From contig CAJNOI010000021.1 in NCBI GenBank assembly GCA_905250115.1, positions 503,895 through 567,894 on the forward strand: a stretch of DNA of 64,000 nucleotides. Direction: 5' to 3'. The first letter of the stretch is position 1; every line of letters starts with the position of its first letter. Position numbers and translations under genes: made by a program. Shown here in pieces: positions 22,097 through 33,948 of the stretch. This DNA comes from Adineta steineri (taxonomy: Eukaryota > Rotifera > Eurotatoria > Adinetida > Adinetidae). A model generated the notes under the pieces. That model saw only the letters and a program-made list of their open reading frames with translations. It ran no database searches and had not been told where the DNA came from.

Positions 22097-23369
22097 AATT
22101 AATGTAATTAATTGTCGTACACCTTGCAAGATGATTGTGTCCCAAATATGATAAAAATAAGGACGCTTTTAATGCTAAAATACTGCTACGTTTGTCACTT
22201 TTATACTTGATTGAATCATTTTGATTATATGTAAATACAACGGAAAACAAAAATATAAAGCAGCTGTTGCCAATATTAATTTTCAGAATAAATAAAACTT
22301 TTTATTGTATTCAATGGTCGTTAAAAGAAACAGAATTATTTTACAATCAAAAAGGACATTAATGACAATGAGAATAAGCAAAGAATCTTATTTGATACAA
22401 TCTGACACAATAAACTTGATTTACTGTAAATATTTTGATGTATTTCGATGATTTTTAATCTTTTTTCAATAATAACATGCCATCTATTTGTTTGAAAAAC
22501 AATTCAAAAGCAAAGTCATTAACAATAAGCTCAAAAACCTATTGTAAAAATGACAGACATTCTTATAATATTGATGAGTATACATAAATGACGTAAGAAG
22601 TAGATGTCATATAGTATAGCTTTCCTTTTTCTTCGTTTCATCAATTTAGTCTTTAATGCTACTTATGGCTTAACAATAGACGGAATGAATATGAAATATT
22701 AATATTTTATCGATTCATAATTCGAACTCAAATGTTGCATAAGTATCGGAAGAAAAAATTTGCCACGTGCGATTGAAGAAGTTTAACTGAGAGAAAATGA
22801 AATGCCCAAGAAAAATCGATGTGATTTCTGAAAGATCAGAAGATGGATTATTCTGCCATGCATTTATCTTAAATTCGAAGTTTCTGACGAGAACTGACTT
22901 TTTTTAATGGGAACTATAAACGATTGGTGAGAACGTATGTAAACGCGAAACATTTAATATTTCACTTTTTTTCATTCTTAATGCATCTGCGTCTCAAACT
23001 TATTTTCATTGACACGCACATACTCTCTCCAGAATCTTTATTCCAGTATTATTTTAATTTTTCTTTTTGAAAAACAATAAATCTTCTTTTAAGATTTTTC
23101 TTTTTATAGACATAGGAAGAGAAAAAGAAAGGAACTGGTGAATGGCTCTCTGGCAACCGTTTCTTTGATAGATTGTTTAAGTGTTTGTGGTATGACAAAA
23201 CTGAAATTACAGCCGTAGGGTTTTTTTCATAAACAAAAATAAGTAATGTCATTGCTATAGAAATGCGTCAGAGAAAAAGGACTATAAAAGTAGAAAGACT
23301 TTACATCTAAATTCATTAAGCGACGGTAGCAAACAACGTTAACATCGATTAATATAGAAAACCAACAAT
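22097..23369. other. Intergenic between divergent mscL and peptidase genes
   Basis: AT-rich spacer between divergently transcribed genes. It ends in the TATA promoter of the peptidase (23283). Short minus frames at 22056-22250 and 23049-23252 overlap other features or show only AT bias. Confidence 0.4.
23283..23290 (+). promoter_or_regulatory. TATA box of the secreted peptidase
   Basis: TATAAAAG stands 87 bases upstream of the ATG at 23370, the same spacing class as the other secreted-protein genes in the window. Confidence 0.5.
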
Positions 23370-24389
23370 ATGTTCACCTTATCATTGATTTTAATTGGTA
23401 CTGCTTGTTTTGTTGCAACTACACCAATTGCAAATGATCCATTTACAATTGTTAGTAGTGATGTTTCTCCTTCATCACGACTCATTTCATTCGACAAAAG
23501 TGTTGATAAAATTCTTTCCTTTTGGACTGATGATAAATTGAAAGCAGCAAAATCGGTGATGCCAATTCGCAAGATCAATTCTCAAACAACTACAAAAACT
23601 GAGATACCAAATAATGGCCCACGAGTTCTTGTCGACGGAACAATGGGATCATTGCAAAAGGCCGCAATATCAGCAGCAGTAAATCCTGATAAAGCCTCGA
23701 GTAGACAAGTATTTACATCTACAGGACGTCAAACGTATACGACAGGCAAAATATTTTGGAACAATACTGGTAACAGTTATGGAATGTGCTCAGGTGCAAT
23801 TGTTACATCTAACAACAAAGACACAATTGTTACAGCTGGCCACTGTTGCTTTGATCATGATACAAATAAATTTCGTATTAGTCAAAATTTCATTTTTATT
23901 CCTGACTACAAAAGTGGAGCACAACCGTATGGAAAATGGGCAGCACGAACTATGACAGCATATACTGCATGGACAGTTAACCAAAACTTTAATTACGATG
24001 TTTGCTTTGTGAATCTCTATACAAATTCAAAAGGTCAACATATTCAAGATTTATTAGGTGCTGAAGGAATTGGTTCTAATTATCCACGAAATGCGATAAC
24101 CTATTCATTTGGTTATCCATACAATTTAGCACAGGGTGAAATAATGCAGTACTGTTCAGGTAGCGCTGCAGCTTCGAAATACGGTAATGGTTATACTGGT
24201 CAGACAATCCCATGTGATATGACTGGTGGTTGTTCTGGAGGTCCTTGGATTCAAAATTTTACCGCATCAACTGGTGTTGGTTATATCACATCATTGAACA
24301 GCTTTTTAATTACCACTATTCCAAATTATATGAATGGACCGTATTTCGAGTCAAATATTTGGTCATTATATCAAAAATGTATGGTTTAA
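23370..24389 (+). CDS. Secreted trypsin-fold serine peptidase (V8/glutamyl-endopeptidase-like)
   Basis: A 339-residue intronless preproprotein. A signal peptide (Leu-Ser-Leu-Ile-Leu-Ile-Gly-Thr-Ala-Cys) is followed by a propeptide to about residue 120. The peptidase domain has the complete triad: His158 in Thr-Ala-Gly-His-Cys, Asp210 in Asn-Tyr-Asp-Val, and Ser289 in Gly-Gly-Cys-Ser-Gly-Gly-Pro. Cys140 with Cys159 or Cys160 is the likely conserved disulfide next to the His. Spacing, the Gly-Lys-Ile/Phe-Phe entry and the Tyr-Asp-x-Cys-Phe-Val segment look like bacterial or fungal secreted S1/V8-type peptidases rather than animal trypsins; transfer is plausible. Likely role: extracellular or gut protein digestion. 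Confidence 0.88.
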   Translation: MFTLSLILIGTACFVATTPIANDPFTIVSSDVSPSSRLISFDKSVDKILSFWTDDKLKAAKSVMPIRKINSQTTTKTEIPNNGPRVLVDGTMGSLQKAAISAAVNPDKASSRQVFTSTGRQTYTTGKIFWNNTGNSYGMCSGAIVTSNNKDTIVTAGHCCFDHDTNKFRISQNFIFIPDYKSGAQPYGKWAARTMTAYTAWTVNQNFNYDVCFVNLYTNSKGQHIQDLLGAEGIGSNYPRNAITYSFGYPYNLAQGEIMQYCSGSAAASKYGNGYTGQTIPCDMTGGCSGGPWIQNFTASTGVGYITSLNSFLITTIPNYMNGPYFESNIWSLYQKCMV

Positions 24390-25160
24390 TAAGATCTAAG
24401 ACGATAAAAAAAGACAAATAAATCGTAGTTTTCTTCTTTTTTTTGTAGAATCTTTTTTTAATTCCTATTTCTCTCGTTTTATTACATTATTCTAATCTCG
24501 ATTTTTTTATAATCAGTGCTTATATCATTTTTAGGCGTGTTTTAAAAAATATGCTGTCTTAGGTTGGGTTTTATAAATAAAATTATTACTCAGAAAAATA
24601 CACAATTGTTGTTTAGTACTTTCTTTGGCAAAATTAATTCATGGTGCTGGTAGCAAGTCGCGTTAATGTTTTTTACAACGAAATGTATGCTGTCGATATG
24701 CTCACATAAGAGAAAAAAAAACACTAGAATTTGTTTTGTCTGCTTCGGGCTGAATAGCTTAGAAACTGGAATCCATGTTTTTTTACTTTATAAGAGTAGA
24801 AACTGATGTTGAAGAAAAAAACAGTTGAAATGAGTACCGAAAACAAAAAAAGCTTAGTCATATTTTTCTTTTATAAAGCATTAGCATCTTGTGCAATAGA
24901 GGGTTGGATGTAGATGCGCAAGTAATGATATGAGTATCTTGTGGGTGTGGCTGAAAGATAGAGAAACAAGACACCCACACCCTAAAGAAACTTGTTATTC
25001 AGAATATTTTTGGCGAGATGGTGATTTTATACGCTGAATTGATCAGTGAATAGTTTATTTGGTAATTTATATTAGAATACAATTAGGTAAATATATGAAT
25101 TTATAATGAACGAACAAGACAACATCGATTTTAGTTCAGTTTATTTCATAGTAAATAAAA
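24390..25160. other. Intergenic between convergent genes
   Basis: Holds AATAAA-type signals for the peptidase (near 24416) and a hairpin repeat at 24936-24984. No gene seen. Confidence 0.45.
24936..24984. repeat. Hairpin repeat with telomere-like arms
   Basis: Left arm CTTGTGGGTGTGG and right arm AGACACCCACACCC, about 18 bases apart; GTGGGTGT pairs exactly with ACACCCAC. The arms resemble TGTGGG units. Confidence 0.6.
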
Positions 25161-26852
25161 TTATCTTGTTGATGATAATGTTTGTACATCACTAGATGAT
25201 AATTCTCTTGAATAAATGCGAAATTCATCCATCCAACCCATATATTGGCCTCCTTGACTGGTTGTATTCAAACATGTTTGATTAACTGTAGTAAACGAAT
25301 TACCTAATCTTATTGTTAACGGTGCAGAACCACTACGATAATTAGTCGATGCTGATCTGTTGAATAATGATCCATTGATATAAAGACTAATACCATTAGT
25401 TGAAGAAAATGTTTGAGCAATATGTGTCCATACATAAGTTGAAATCGACGGACCTAATACATTTATAAATCCTTTACTCGATTGACTTTGTGCTTGAATT
25501 TGACCTTGCGTAGTAAATCCTAAATATACCGAACACCATTTACTATAACTGGAACTATTTTGATAAGCAAGTATAATTGTTGAAGCATTTGTTTGAGACG
25601 GATTAATCCAAAGAGAAAAAGAATACGAACTATTATCAATTCCAAGAAGAACAAAGCCAGTTGATTGAAAATACGATTGAGTTCCATTAAAGAAAAGAGT
25701 ATTATTATCAAATGTTGTATTCATACCAGATCCATTGATTCCATTAGGTCCATAGTCATTATATGAATTATTATAAAAATTATACCAAGCAACAAGTGTG
25801 GCATCATTGAGAATATCCGAAGCATTCTTCACCCATCCTACTAATGTTAATTGATCAATAATACCATCAAAATAAAATGGAGCTAATGGATACGTCATAC
25901 CTATTGTAAGAGGAATATATGTTATATTTGTTATTTGTAAAGGTGTAGAACTCGAATGATTACACTCAAGAATACCATTAAGATAAATTCGTTGAGTAGA
26001 TGCAACATAATCATAAACAAATGTTAAATGATACCATTTATTTACTATTATAGTTGTTCCACCAGTACATTGATTACCATAAAAACTAATTCGAACATTA
26101 GCGCCTCTTAATGTCATATGTAAACATAGGTTGTTTGCTAGAGATTGACATAGGCCCACCATACCTCGATCACCACTACTAGTTGCTAATGTATAGGGAT
26201 AAATCCAATATTCAAATGTAAAACTTTGATTGGATAGATTGAAATTAATTGATGGATTGATTAACACCGATTGATTAAGACTGGCATTAAAACATAGTGC
26301 TGAACCATAACCAGTTATACCTGGACTACAAAAAGAAGGATTATTAAGTAGAACACCATTGTAATTTGAATCACGATCATTCAAAGTACCATCAAAAGAC
26401 CAAAATGCATTGATTACAAATGGCGATGATGAAACAACTAGAATACATGAAATTAATATATAGATATCGTATTCATATTTACACCCACACTCACACCCCT
26501 CAATATATTTCTCTAAGTTTCTCATACATTAAAAACTAAAAATAAATTTACCATAAGATTGAATATTTGTTATTAACGTTGATGATTGATTAATAAATAT
26601 AAACGAAGAATTGAAATTGTTCTGAAGAAAAATCGAACTACCATTGTAATTAAATAATTGACAAGTATTATTTGTTTGATAATAATTAATAGCAAATATA
26701 TTTGATTGAACCATTTGACATATACATTGATTTTGACTTACATTAAACAATGTACTCTTTACACTTCCAATCATGATATTATTCTGTATATTACCAATTT
26801 TAATCGAATCAATAACAGAAAATAACACTATGAAAATAAGCATTCGAAACAT
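25161..26852 (-). CDS. Secreted PAN/apple-like plus twin LamG (concanavalin-like) protein
   Basis: Exon 1 (26852-26552) and exon 2 (26437-25161) join across a 114-bp GT...AG intron to 525 residues. The start is followed by a signal peptide (Phe-Ile-Val-Leu-Phe-Ser-Val-Ile). Residues about 35-95 carry a Cys pattern like a PAN/apple domain (Cys-Ile-Cys-Gln ... Thr-Cys-Gln-Leu-Phe-Asn-Tyr). Two LamG-type jelly-roll domains follow, about 110-270 and 285-520, each with Phe-Ser-Leu/Phe-Glu-Tyr-Trp-Ile and Asn-Lys-Trp-Tyr-His or Val-Trp-Thr-His motifs. There are many Asn-x-Ser/Thr sequons. It should be a glycosylated extracellular carbohydrate- or protein-binding protein. The intron contains a telomere-like G/T-rich motif on the sense strand. 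Confidence 0.85.
26481..26501. repeat. Telomere-like G/T-rich motif inside an intron
   Basis: ACACCCACACTCACACCCCTC on the plus strand, within the intron 26438-26551. It equals one arm of the hairpin family found elsewhere; no clear partner arm is seen. Confidence 0.5.
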
Positions 26853-27875
26853 TTTCTTTTTTTTTGTAATTGTTTTGTCTTCAGTTGTTTTAACTAACTT
26901 TTATTACTATTTTCTTTGCTCTGAACGTTTTGAAGTCTTTCTATGTTAATATTTAATCTATAGAAGAACGACTAGAAAAGTTTTGCACCATATTGTTACC
27001 AAGAAATAAATAAAATCGTCGCTTTTTTGTTATTTAAAAAAAAAGAGAAAAAACACAAAAAAGTCACAATCTAGTTAATAGATCATTCTTTCTATATGCT
27101 TTAAGTAATTACAATTTTACTAATTGAAGTGGAGTGAAGAGAGAAGAAAACTTTTTGTATGTTTTTTTTTGTATGTATATGATAAAGAAGATGTTGATAA
27201 TAGAAAGAAATATATAAACTGTATCTGAAAAATATACTTTAATACAAGCTTCATATGTATCAATCGTAGGATGAAGATGTTACATTTCTTTGAAATATTT
27301 GCACTCGTTTATCTTTTGTTGCAATCTAATCAAGAGAAAGAGGCGCATCGAAAACTTTTAGTTTATTGCAATAATTTTATAGAATAATCTAATCTAAATT
27401 TAATACAGAGTTTGATGAGAAGAAGAATAAACAATTGGTGTAAAACTTCTCTTCAATACTTTATATCAAACTTATTTAATTAAACTAACGTATATTTATT
27501 CGTTAATTCAATGAAATCATTCGATAGCGTCATCTGTTAATAAAACGATAGACTTTGATAAAATTCTTTCGTTTCAGATATACTTTCTCAATGAAATAAT
27601 ATACGAAATAAATTATTATTTATCATCTTCTGAGATAAGATTGATCATTTACCTCCAAATCATACGATTGGTTATCTATGCTGTTTCAAACAATGTATAT
27701 TTTTTCGTTCAAAAGTATGTATATATACTATGACTTAACGACTTATTCTTTAGTTAGATCATAATATATATATATTTTACTTCACATCGACTAGTCTTAA
27801 TTGAATATGTAAGATATTTTTTCTTTCCTTTCCATATCGTATTGTTTTTTCTTTTAAATCTAGACTATTCTAATA
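26853..27875. other. Intergenic between divergent genes
   Basis: AT-rich. Poly-T/A runs near 26850 and 27040. No further feature recognised. Confidence 0.4.
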
Positions 27876-28654
27876 ATGTTAAATGAAGATTATTCAAATG
27901 AAAATCGAAAACCAAAAACCATCCGAAAAACAAAAAAAAATTCGAATGTAACAAAAAACAAGAAGAAAAAATGTAATTGTCGTTCCGGATGTTCAAAACG
28001 TTCTTGTTATTGTTATAAATCCAATAGTGGATGTGATTCAACATGTGGATGTGGTCCATCATGTCAAAATTTATTCAATCACCTTGAATTTTTCTTTGGT
28101 GAAGATAGCAAATGTATTGCCAATTCATGCTTTTCTGATTGGCTTGTAAAAAATGTTAAAACTTCAGATGCATTACAAAACATCAATCGTGAAGCATTAG
28201 TAAAAAAAATCATCGAATGTGGCAGGTAATTATTTATTTGTCTTGTTTTTTGCTAAACTAATAATAATCATCTATGTTATATTTAGATTTTCCGAAGTAG
28301 ATGATGATGAAGATTTTAAAGAATGGTCACAAAAATGGAAACAAATTGAAGTCGATGATAAAATAAGTCATATGCAAAAATTATTTCGAATGCTTCTATC
28401 AAATGATGCAACAACACGTTATTTTTCATTTTGTAATGATGATCTTGCTGAAGAAGATTGCGATTGGCATTGTTCTATTTGTAAATCATGCCGTGATTGG
28501 CGTGAATGGCATTGTGATGGTTGTAACAAATGTATGTATTTATTATTTTGTGTTGAATATATTAAATAATATGAGTATTGTTTTAGGTGCATATGGTACA
28601 TCTGGACCTTGCCAACGATGTGAAAGAAAAAGTGAAATGTTTAGTTTTTGGTAG
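27876..28654 (+). CDS. CXC (tesmin/TSO1-like cysteine-rich) domain protein
   Basis: Three exons (27876-28225, 28287-28531, 28587-28654) with 61- and 55-bp GT...AG introns give 220 residues. After a Lys-rich basic N-terminus comes one CXC motif at 33-65 (Cys-Asn-Cys-Arg-x-Gly-Cys-x-Lys-x-x-Cys-x-Cys ... Cys-x-Cys-Gly-x-x-Cys), as in the Zn/DNA-binding CXC domains of tesmin/LIN54 and chromokinesins. A Glu/Asp-rich helical middle leads to a second Cys-rich module at 175-210 with repeated Asp-Trp-x-x-Trp-His-Cys and Cys-x2-Cys units, probably another Zn site. A nuclear DNA- or chromatin-binding role fits. The pairing of one CXC with this C-terminal module is not one I recognise. Confidence 0.8.
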
Positions 28655-30440
28655 AATATAGAAGAAGAGTTTTATTTATTTATTTATTTATATCTTATTT
28701 CGTTGTCTATTTTTTTTGTTGTTGAACTTTTTGTTTTATAATTATGTATATTGAATAAGTGATGTTATCAAATTGAAATAAAAATGTGTACTTAACTATA
28801 TAGAAATATCTTCTATTTTTTTGTTATACAATACATGTATAAGAATACAATTGATACTGAGTAGTAATAATTGCTGCTTTCGAATTCTGCATTCAATGAT
28901 AAGGTTACAGATTATTTATTTAATTAATAGATAAATTTCTAAGTACTACTGGAATATTTCGAATAACAATCATGTTCAGTATCCTTCGTTTATTTCTTTA
29001 CGATATTTTATAATGAATACATAAATCAGTGTCATATCAGTTATATAATTGGTTAGAACTTTACTAGCAGTTTAGGTCATAAAGATTATAAATGATGAAG
29101 ATTTACTGTAAGTTTTTTTCTTCGATTATATGTATCAACAACTAAATATATTGCTAATTTGTCGAACTGTAGAACATATATATATTAAGTATTCATCAAT
29201 TTAATATTTCAAGTGCTTTTTTTGGCATTTTGAAAGCGTCTTTAATTTTCTAGTGGCCTAATCATGTTAATTCGTGATTGACTCATCATTGGTAACCAAA
29301 TTGTCCTAGAATCAACTGTTCTTTTAACTTCCAGTAAAGTTTTACTCATTTATAATTTTTATAATAATTAAGAAATAAAGGGAAAAGTTTTATTGCTTTT
29401 TCAGTAAGGGCTCTATTTCAGAGGCCACCTAGCCTACCATATTTTCATCATTCTGACTTGATGCAATTGCAACTGTTAGTATATTATGATCAGAGATAGC
29501 AGAGCCATTAAGTTTAAGCAGATTGGAACCCCATCTGAATTAGAAGACTGGGGGCTTGATGAATAGAACTTAATTTATGTTTCTGAAAGGCAGCCTCTAA
29601 TACCGTAATGAAAAACTAAACAAACAATTTTTTTGTTGAAAAGAGATTGAAACTTGTCCGTTTTCAGCGAAATCGCCATCGCTAATTCAAAGTCATACCT
29701 GCAGTGATGTTAAACAACAGCACAGGTGATTATACAAACAAAACTCGTCAGTTTTTTTCGTTCTTCAATTGCTGAGACAGATAAAAAAAAGGAAAAAAAC
29801 AATGCTTTTACGTATAAAAATCTTATATTTCGAAAAAAAAATATATTTGAAAGTATTGCCTCATAAGTTCAACTGTCTCCGAAAGCAAAAGAAAACATTT
29901 TTAATGTAAAAATGTGCGCTTTTTACATATAAAAAAGTCGATGTTTTTTTGTTTCTTATCACAGTAGGTAATTTTTTTAGCAGCGAAACGCCATGTAGGT
30001 TGTACAATCTTACTCAATCTTTTCGTACGTAAGTTTCTTCCAAACAATATCCTTCTAACTCGTTATAGATCAGATCAAATACTTTTCTGAGCAACTCTGA
30101 GCTCTCTAATGATCGAATTTTCTAGTAAACTAACATTACTCCACAGCCTATCCTTATCTATTTAGCATACTGAAACAACTATAATACGTCATTTTGATGA
30201 TTCATATTTATTGTTCTGTTAGAATCACATTTTTTTACCAACATTAACTTTCTATAAGAACAGAAAAAAAACGCGACACAAGACGGTAAATAACAGCAAG
30301 TGAGGTATGTGTCGGAAGATGATAAATTATAAAATCTACGAAAGACAAAAAAAATAGTTACCTTTCAAGTTAGTTACTTATAAGATAATCTTCTCATATT
30401 TTTCAGATAAAACCATTCTTCGTGGTTTGCTGCTACAAAG
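28655..30440. other. Intergenic region with a slightly GC-richer block
   Basis: The poly(A) signal of the CXC gene is at 28777. A block at about 29400-29750 is less AT-rich than its surroundings and could be a transposon remnant, but I find no coding match, terminal repeats or RNA fold. A TTTTTCAG just before the next gene (near 30406) may be a 5' UTR acceptor. Confidence 0.35.
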
Positions 30441-33193
30441 ATGAGGACAAATGATCGTCTAAAGCTTCGAAAACTGCAGAAACAAATGGCAGGAGCTTCT
30501 CTTTTAACATTTTGTTACTTTAGTACAATTGCATTGGAAATATTTTTTTACTCCTTCCTACAATCCACATCGTCTAAACTTGATGGTACTCAGTTATCAT
30601 CCACATTACCAACATCTCTCGAAGCTATACTTCAACGACTGCATTTCGTGTCTTTTTGTGTTACATGTGTGTTATTATTATTGATAAAACGTGATCATGG
30701 ACAACACATCATTTTTATAACACTTCTGAAGTTCATTGAAATACTTCCGATTACAATTGATCTAATCAATCTATTATTTATATATCAATATAAAACGGAA
30801 AATGTTGATCAGCAAAAACTATCGAACCGTCTTGATCTTTCGTTATTGTTTTTATTCATTCGTTTTATTATTAGTCTCGATATTATTCGTCAGAAATGTG
30901 ATTATCGATGGAAAAGAAAAATGATCGTGACCCTTGACTTACTACTTTTTATTCTGACTAATGTTACTCTTCTCAGATATTCATACACAAATTACATTCA
31001 TATCGCACAAAAAATATTCTTAGGTTTATTAATTGTGCAATTAAATATTCTAGTTAATAATGATACCTTCTGGGTTCATTTTCAAAAATCGAACAATTTC
31101 CCAGAAGATTGCTTTAATTCAAGGATTTCATTACAAGGTCCCAGTTCTTACGTAACAAATATATGTCATACAGTATTATTTCTTCGACAGATTATATCAT
31201 CATTCATTATTTGTTCATATATTGTTTTTACTTTCCATGCGATTAATATTACTGAAAAGGAACATTTATTTTTTATGAAATACATCATTGTTTTTTATAA
31301 AGGCCTCCAAAACGACGTAATTATCTGTATGACTATTCTATATGTTATTCATCGGGATAGATTGCAAAGTAAAAATACGCTTATTCAAAATGGTATTTTA
31401 TATTTTTGTATTGGATTTGATATTGTATCAGAAATGGCAGGGAGGAAATTACCCTCTTATCCTGATATTAAACCAACAACTACAATTATAGAACATGCTA
31501 AGTGGGTTTTTTTATACAAACTCTCAGTAGTGATGATTAAAAACAACTAATTTTCTCTGTAGATCCACACCGCAACAAAACAATCCGATATTTCAGCATC
31601 GTAGAAATTCAGCTGATTTAGATCGTGTGTCTAATACACTTGCACATAGGCTTCTATTTCCCAACACTTATATTGATCATCCTGATAAAGATTCAATAAA
31701 AAAGGTTCGTATTACATATTATATAGATAATCTAATTCTCAGTTTTATTTATGCAAGAGAAAATTGAGTGATTTAGTAGACCAAAAGTTAGTCGGACCCC
31801 CATCGCCTAGTATATTTTTTGACATACCACTAAACGAAAGATTTCGTTTTATCAGCCACGCATAAAGAATTGTTCTTCATGAAACAAGAGTTTGTTTTTT
31901 CAAAATTTAGCCAGCAAAGACCAGTTCTCGTCGATTCTTAAGCAAACTTTTTAAATCGGAAAAGCCGAAACAAACTCCAGTTGTACAACCAATTCCATTA
32001 ACCATTGGAAATGGGTTAATTGAAATTGAAAAGGGAGATATTACAAAACAAACAGTAAGTATCTATTTTTATATTCTGTTGAAATATTATATATATTTTG
32101 CTTAAGATGGATGTTATAATTGTAAGTTCATCGTCGAAAAAGTTATGCGAAGTTTTACTGGAAGCAGCTGGATATCAGACTTATTTGTCTTACATTAGAG
32201 AATATGAAAATAATCCAAATTCATTACTTATTTCGGCACCTCCAGGTCTTCTGTCTTGTAAAAGAATATTTTTCGTCAAATGGGAGCCAGATAATAATAA
32301 TGAAATTCTTCGACAATCAGTCATTGATCTTATATCAACTGTTGTACAAAACGTTCGATCATATAACTATACTTCAATTGCATTTTCAGCCATCGGATGT
32401 GAAGGACATGCTTGTTCTGTTGATGTTGTAGTTAAAACGATGGTTAGGGAGATGAAACAACACATTCAAACGAGAAAATTGTCGTGGACAGTAAAATTCA
32501 TTATTCCAGCTGATCAGCAAAACGTTTATGATGAATTTTGTAGGCAACTTTTATTATCTGATCATTTATCTGGCGATTATCCAATATCTTTAACACGACA
32601 ACAATCTGAAAACGAACAATTAAGAACTATTGTGCCAAAAAACACAGATGAGTATAACTCGATTATTGATAAATTTCTTCAATCAATGACAAACAAATAT
32701 ACACAAATCATTAAACTTGAACGAATTCAAAATCTACGTTGGCACATGCAATACATGGCTCATTGGGAAGATTTTAGAAAGCGATTAAATAAAAATACAG
32801 AAAAGCGTTTATATCATGGATGTCCAAGTTCAGCAGCAGATTCAATTATTCAAGATTGTTTTAATAGAAGTTTTGCGGGTGTCAATGGTATCTATTTCTT
32901 TTCGGAATTTTTCTATCATACCTATATATTTTATTATTCTTTTAGGTACACTGTATGGTTTAGGTGTTTATTTCTCATCAAATGCAGCTTATAGTCATGC
33001 ATATACAAAAACAAATGCAAAAGGAGAACGATGTATGTTTGTTGCTCGTGTTCTTGTTGGAAAGACAATTAAAGGAAATAGTTATATGAAAACTCGACCA
33101 TTTGGATACGATTCAACGACAGATGGAGATCATATTACTGTTACTTATCATGATGCACAAGCATATGCTGAGTATCTAATTACATATAAATAA
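30441..33193 (+). CDS. Multi-pass membrane protein fused to macrodomain and PARP14/15-like catalytic domain
   Basis: Five exons (30441-31501, 31563-31704, 31911-32054, 32107-32887, 32946-33193) join in frame to 791 residues. Residues 1-350 hold about eight hydrophobic helices and match no family I know. A 75-residue linker follows. Residues about 436-600 form a macrodomain starting Ile-Glu-Lys-Gly-Asp-Ile-Thr-Lys-Gln-Thr, with Ser-Ile-Ala-Phe-Ser-Ala-Ile-Gly replacing the usual Pro-Ala-Ile-Gly. Residues about 620-791 are a PARP catalytic domain: His686 in Tyr-His-Gly, Tyr718 in Gly-Val-Tyr-Phe, and Ile773 where PARP1 has Glu, the H-Y-I triad of mono-ADP-ribosyltransferases. The linker exons contain no in-frame ATG, so the macro-PARP part cannot easily be a separate gene. 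Predicted role: ADP-ribosylation at a membrane. The transcript should be verified. Confidence 0.78.
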
Positions 33194-33701
33194 AAATAAT
33201 CATATTTTACTGGCATATTAGTTAAGCCTTTGATAGGTTATATTGTGCACTCTCATAAATTTTAGTTTATTTCTAAAAAGAACTTGTCAAATAATTATAT
33301 TGTATATATATATCTGTGATCACTTATTCTGTACGAAATTGCTTGAGAAGAGTTCTAAGATACATATCAATTTGCGTACATAGTAGAACAATATTGAAGG
33401 TTACGAAATATATAGTTTCTTCCGTATCGCTATGCCATTTATGACGATGCTTTGGCATTTTGTTAAATATCGATAAATAAGTGGTGCTGACTTACTAACA
33501 TCACACTTGGTAAATACCTACACGTTCTTATCAATTTCCTCTATATAATACGCAAGTGGTGACCTATGAGTCATGGGTACTCATACACTAGGAAATTTCC
33601 AAGTAACTTTACGATAGACGGAAGAAAGTTGATATATAAAAGCTCAGCACAATGTTCTTCAACGATCAATATAATTTTTCTTTATTCTTCTATTTGACAA
33701 A
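33194..33701. other. Intergenic/promoter region
   Basis: The PARP gene's AATAAA overlaps its stop codon (33189-33194). The TATA promoter of the next gene lies at its end. Nothing else is seen. Confidence 0.45.
33633..33640 (+). promoter_or_regulatory. TATA box of the 62-residue secreted peptide gene
   Basis: TATATAAA sits about 65 bases before the ATG at 33702. Confidence 0.5.
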
Positions 33702-33948
33702 ATGCGGATAATGATTTGTATTCTGGTACTGGCTCTTCTGGTTGCTTGTCTGGGTACGTTACAGTTTTATTGTTCTTTTGATATATATCAATCTGTTGTT
33801 TTTCGTTGTAGTGATTAAAGATGTGAGTGGCGGGATTACAGGACACTTCTTTCGTGTTTGTAGTACACCATGCTCTCGGGTCTTAGATCCAAACTCAAGA
33901 AGACTCTGTTATGATTATTGTGCAGCAACTGTATTTGGAAGAGCATAA
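33702..33948 (+). CDS. Short secreted peptide with C-x3-C-x11-C-x3-C framework
   Basis: Exon 1 (33702-33753) encodes a textbook signal peptide (Ile-Leu-Val-Leu-Ala-Leu-Leu-Val-Ala-Cys-Leu). A 58-bp intron with GTACGT donor is followed by exon 2 (33812-33948), giving 62 residues. The mature peptide of about 43 residues has exactly four cysteines spaced C-x3-C-x11-C-x3-C. That spacing is the hallmark of helical-hairpin (alpha-hairpinin) disulfide peptides, known as plant antimicrobial or inhibitor peptides and from some arthropod venoms; homology is not implied. A TATA box and AATAAA (33994-33999) bound a compact transcription unit. Likely an extracellular defence or signalling peptide; function unproven. 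Confidence 0.72.

Noticed and set aside
29400..29750. GC-richer block suspected to be a transposon or structured RNA
   Set aside because: No terminal repeats, coding similarity or tRNA/5S-like boxes could be identified by eye.
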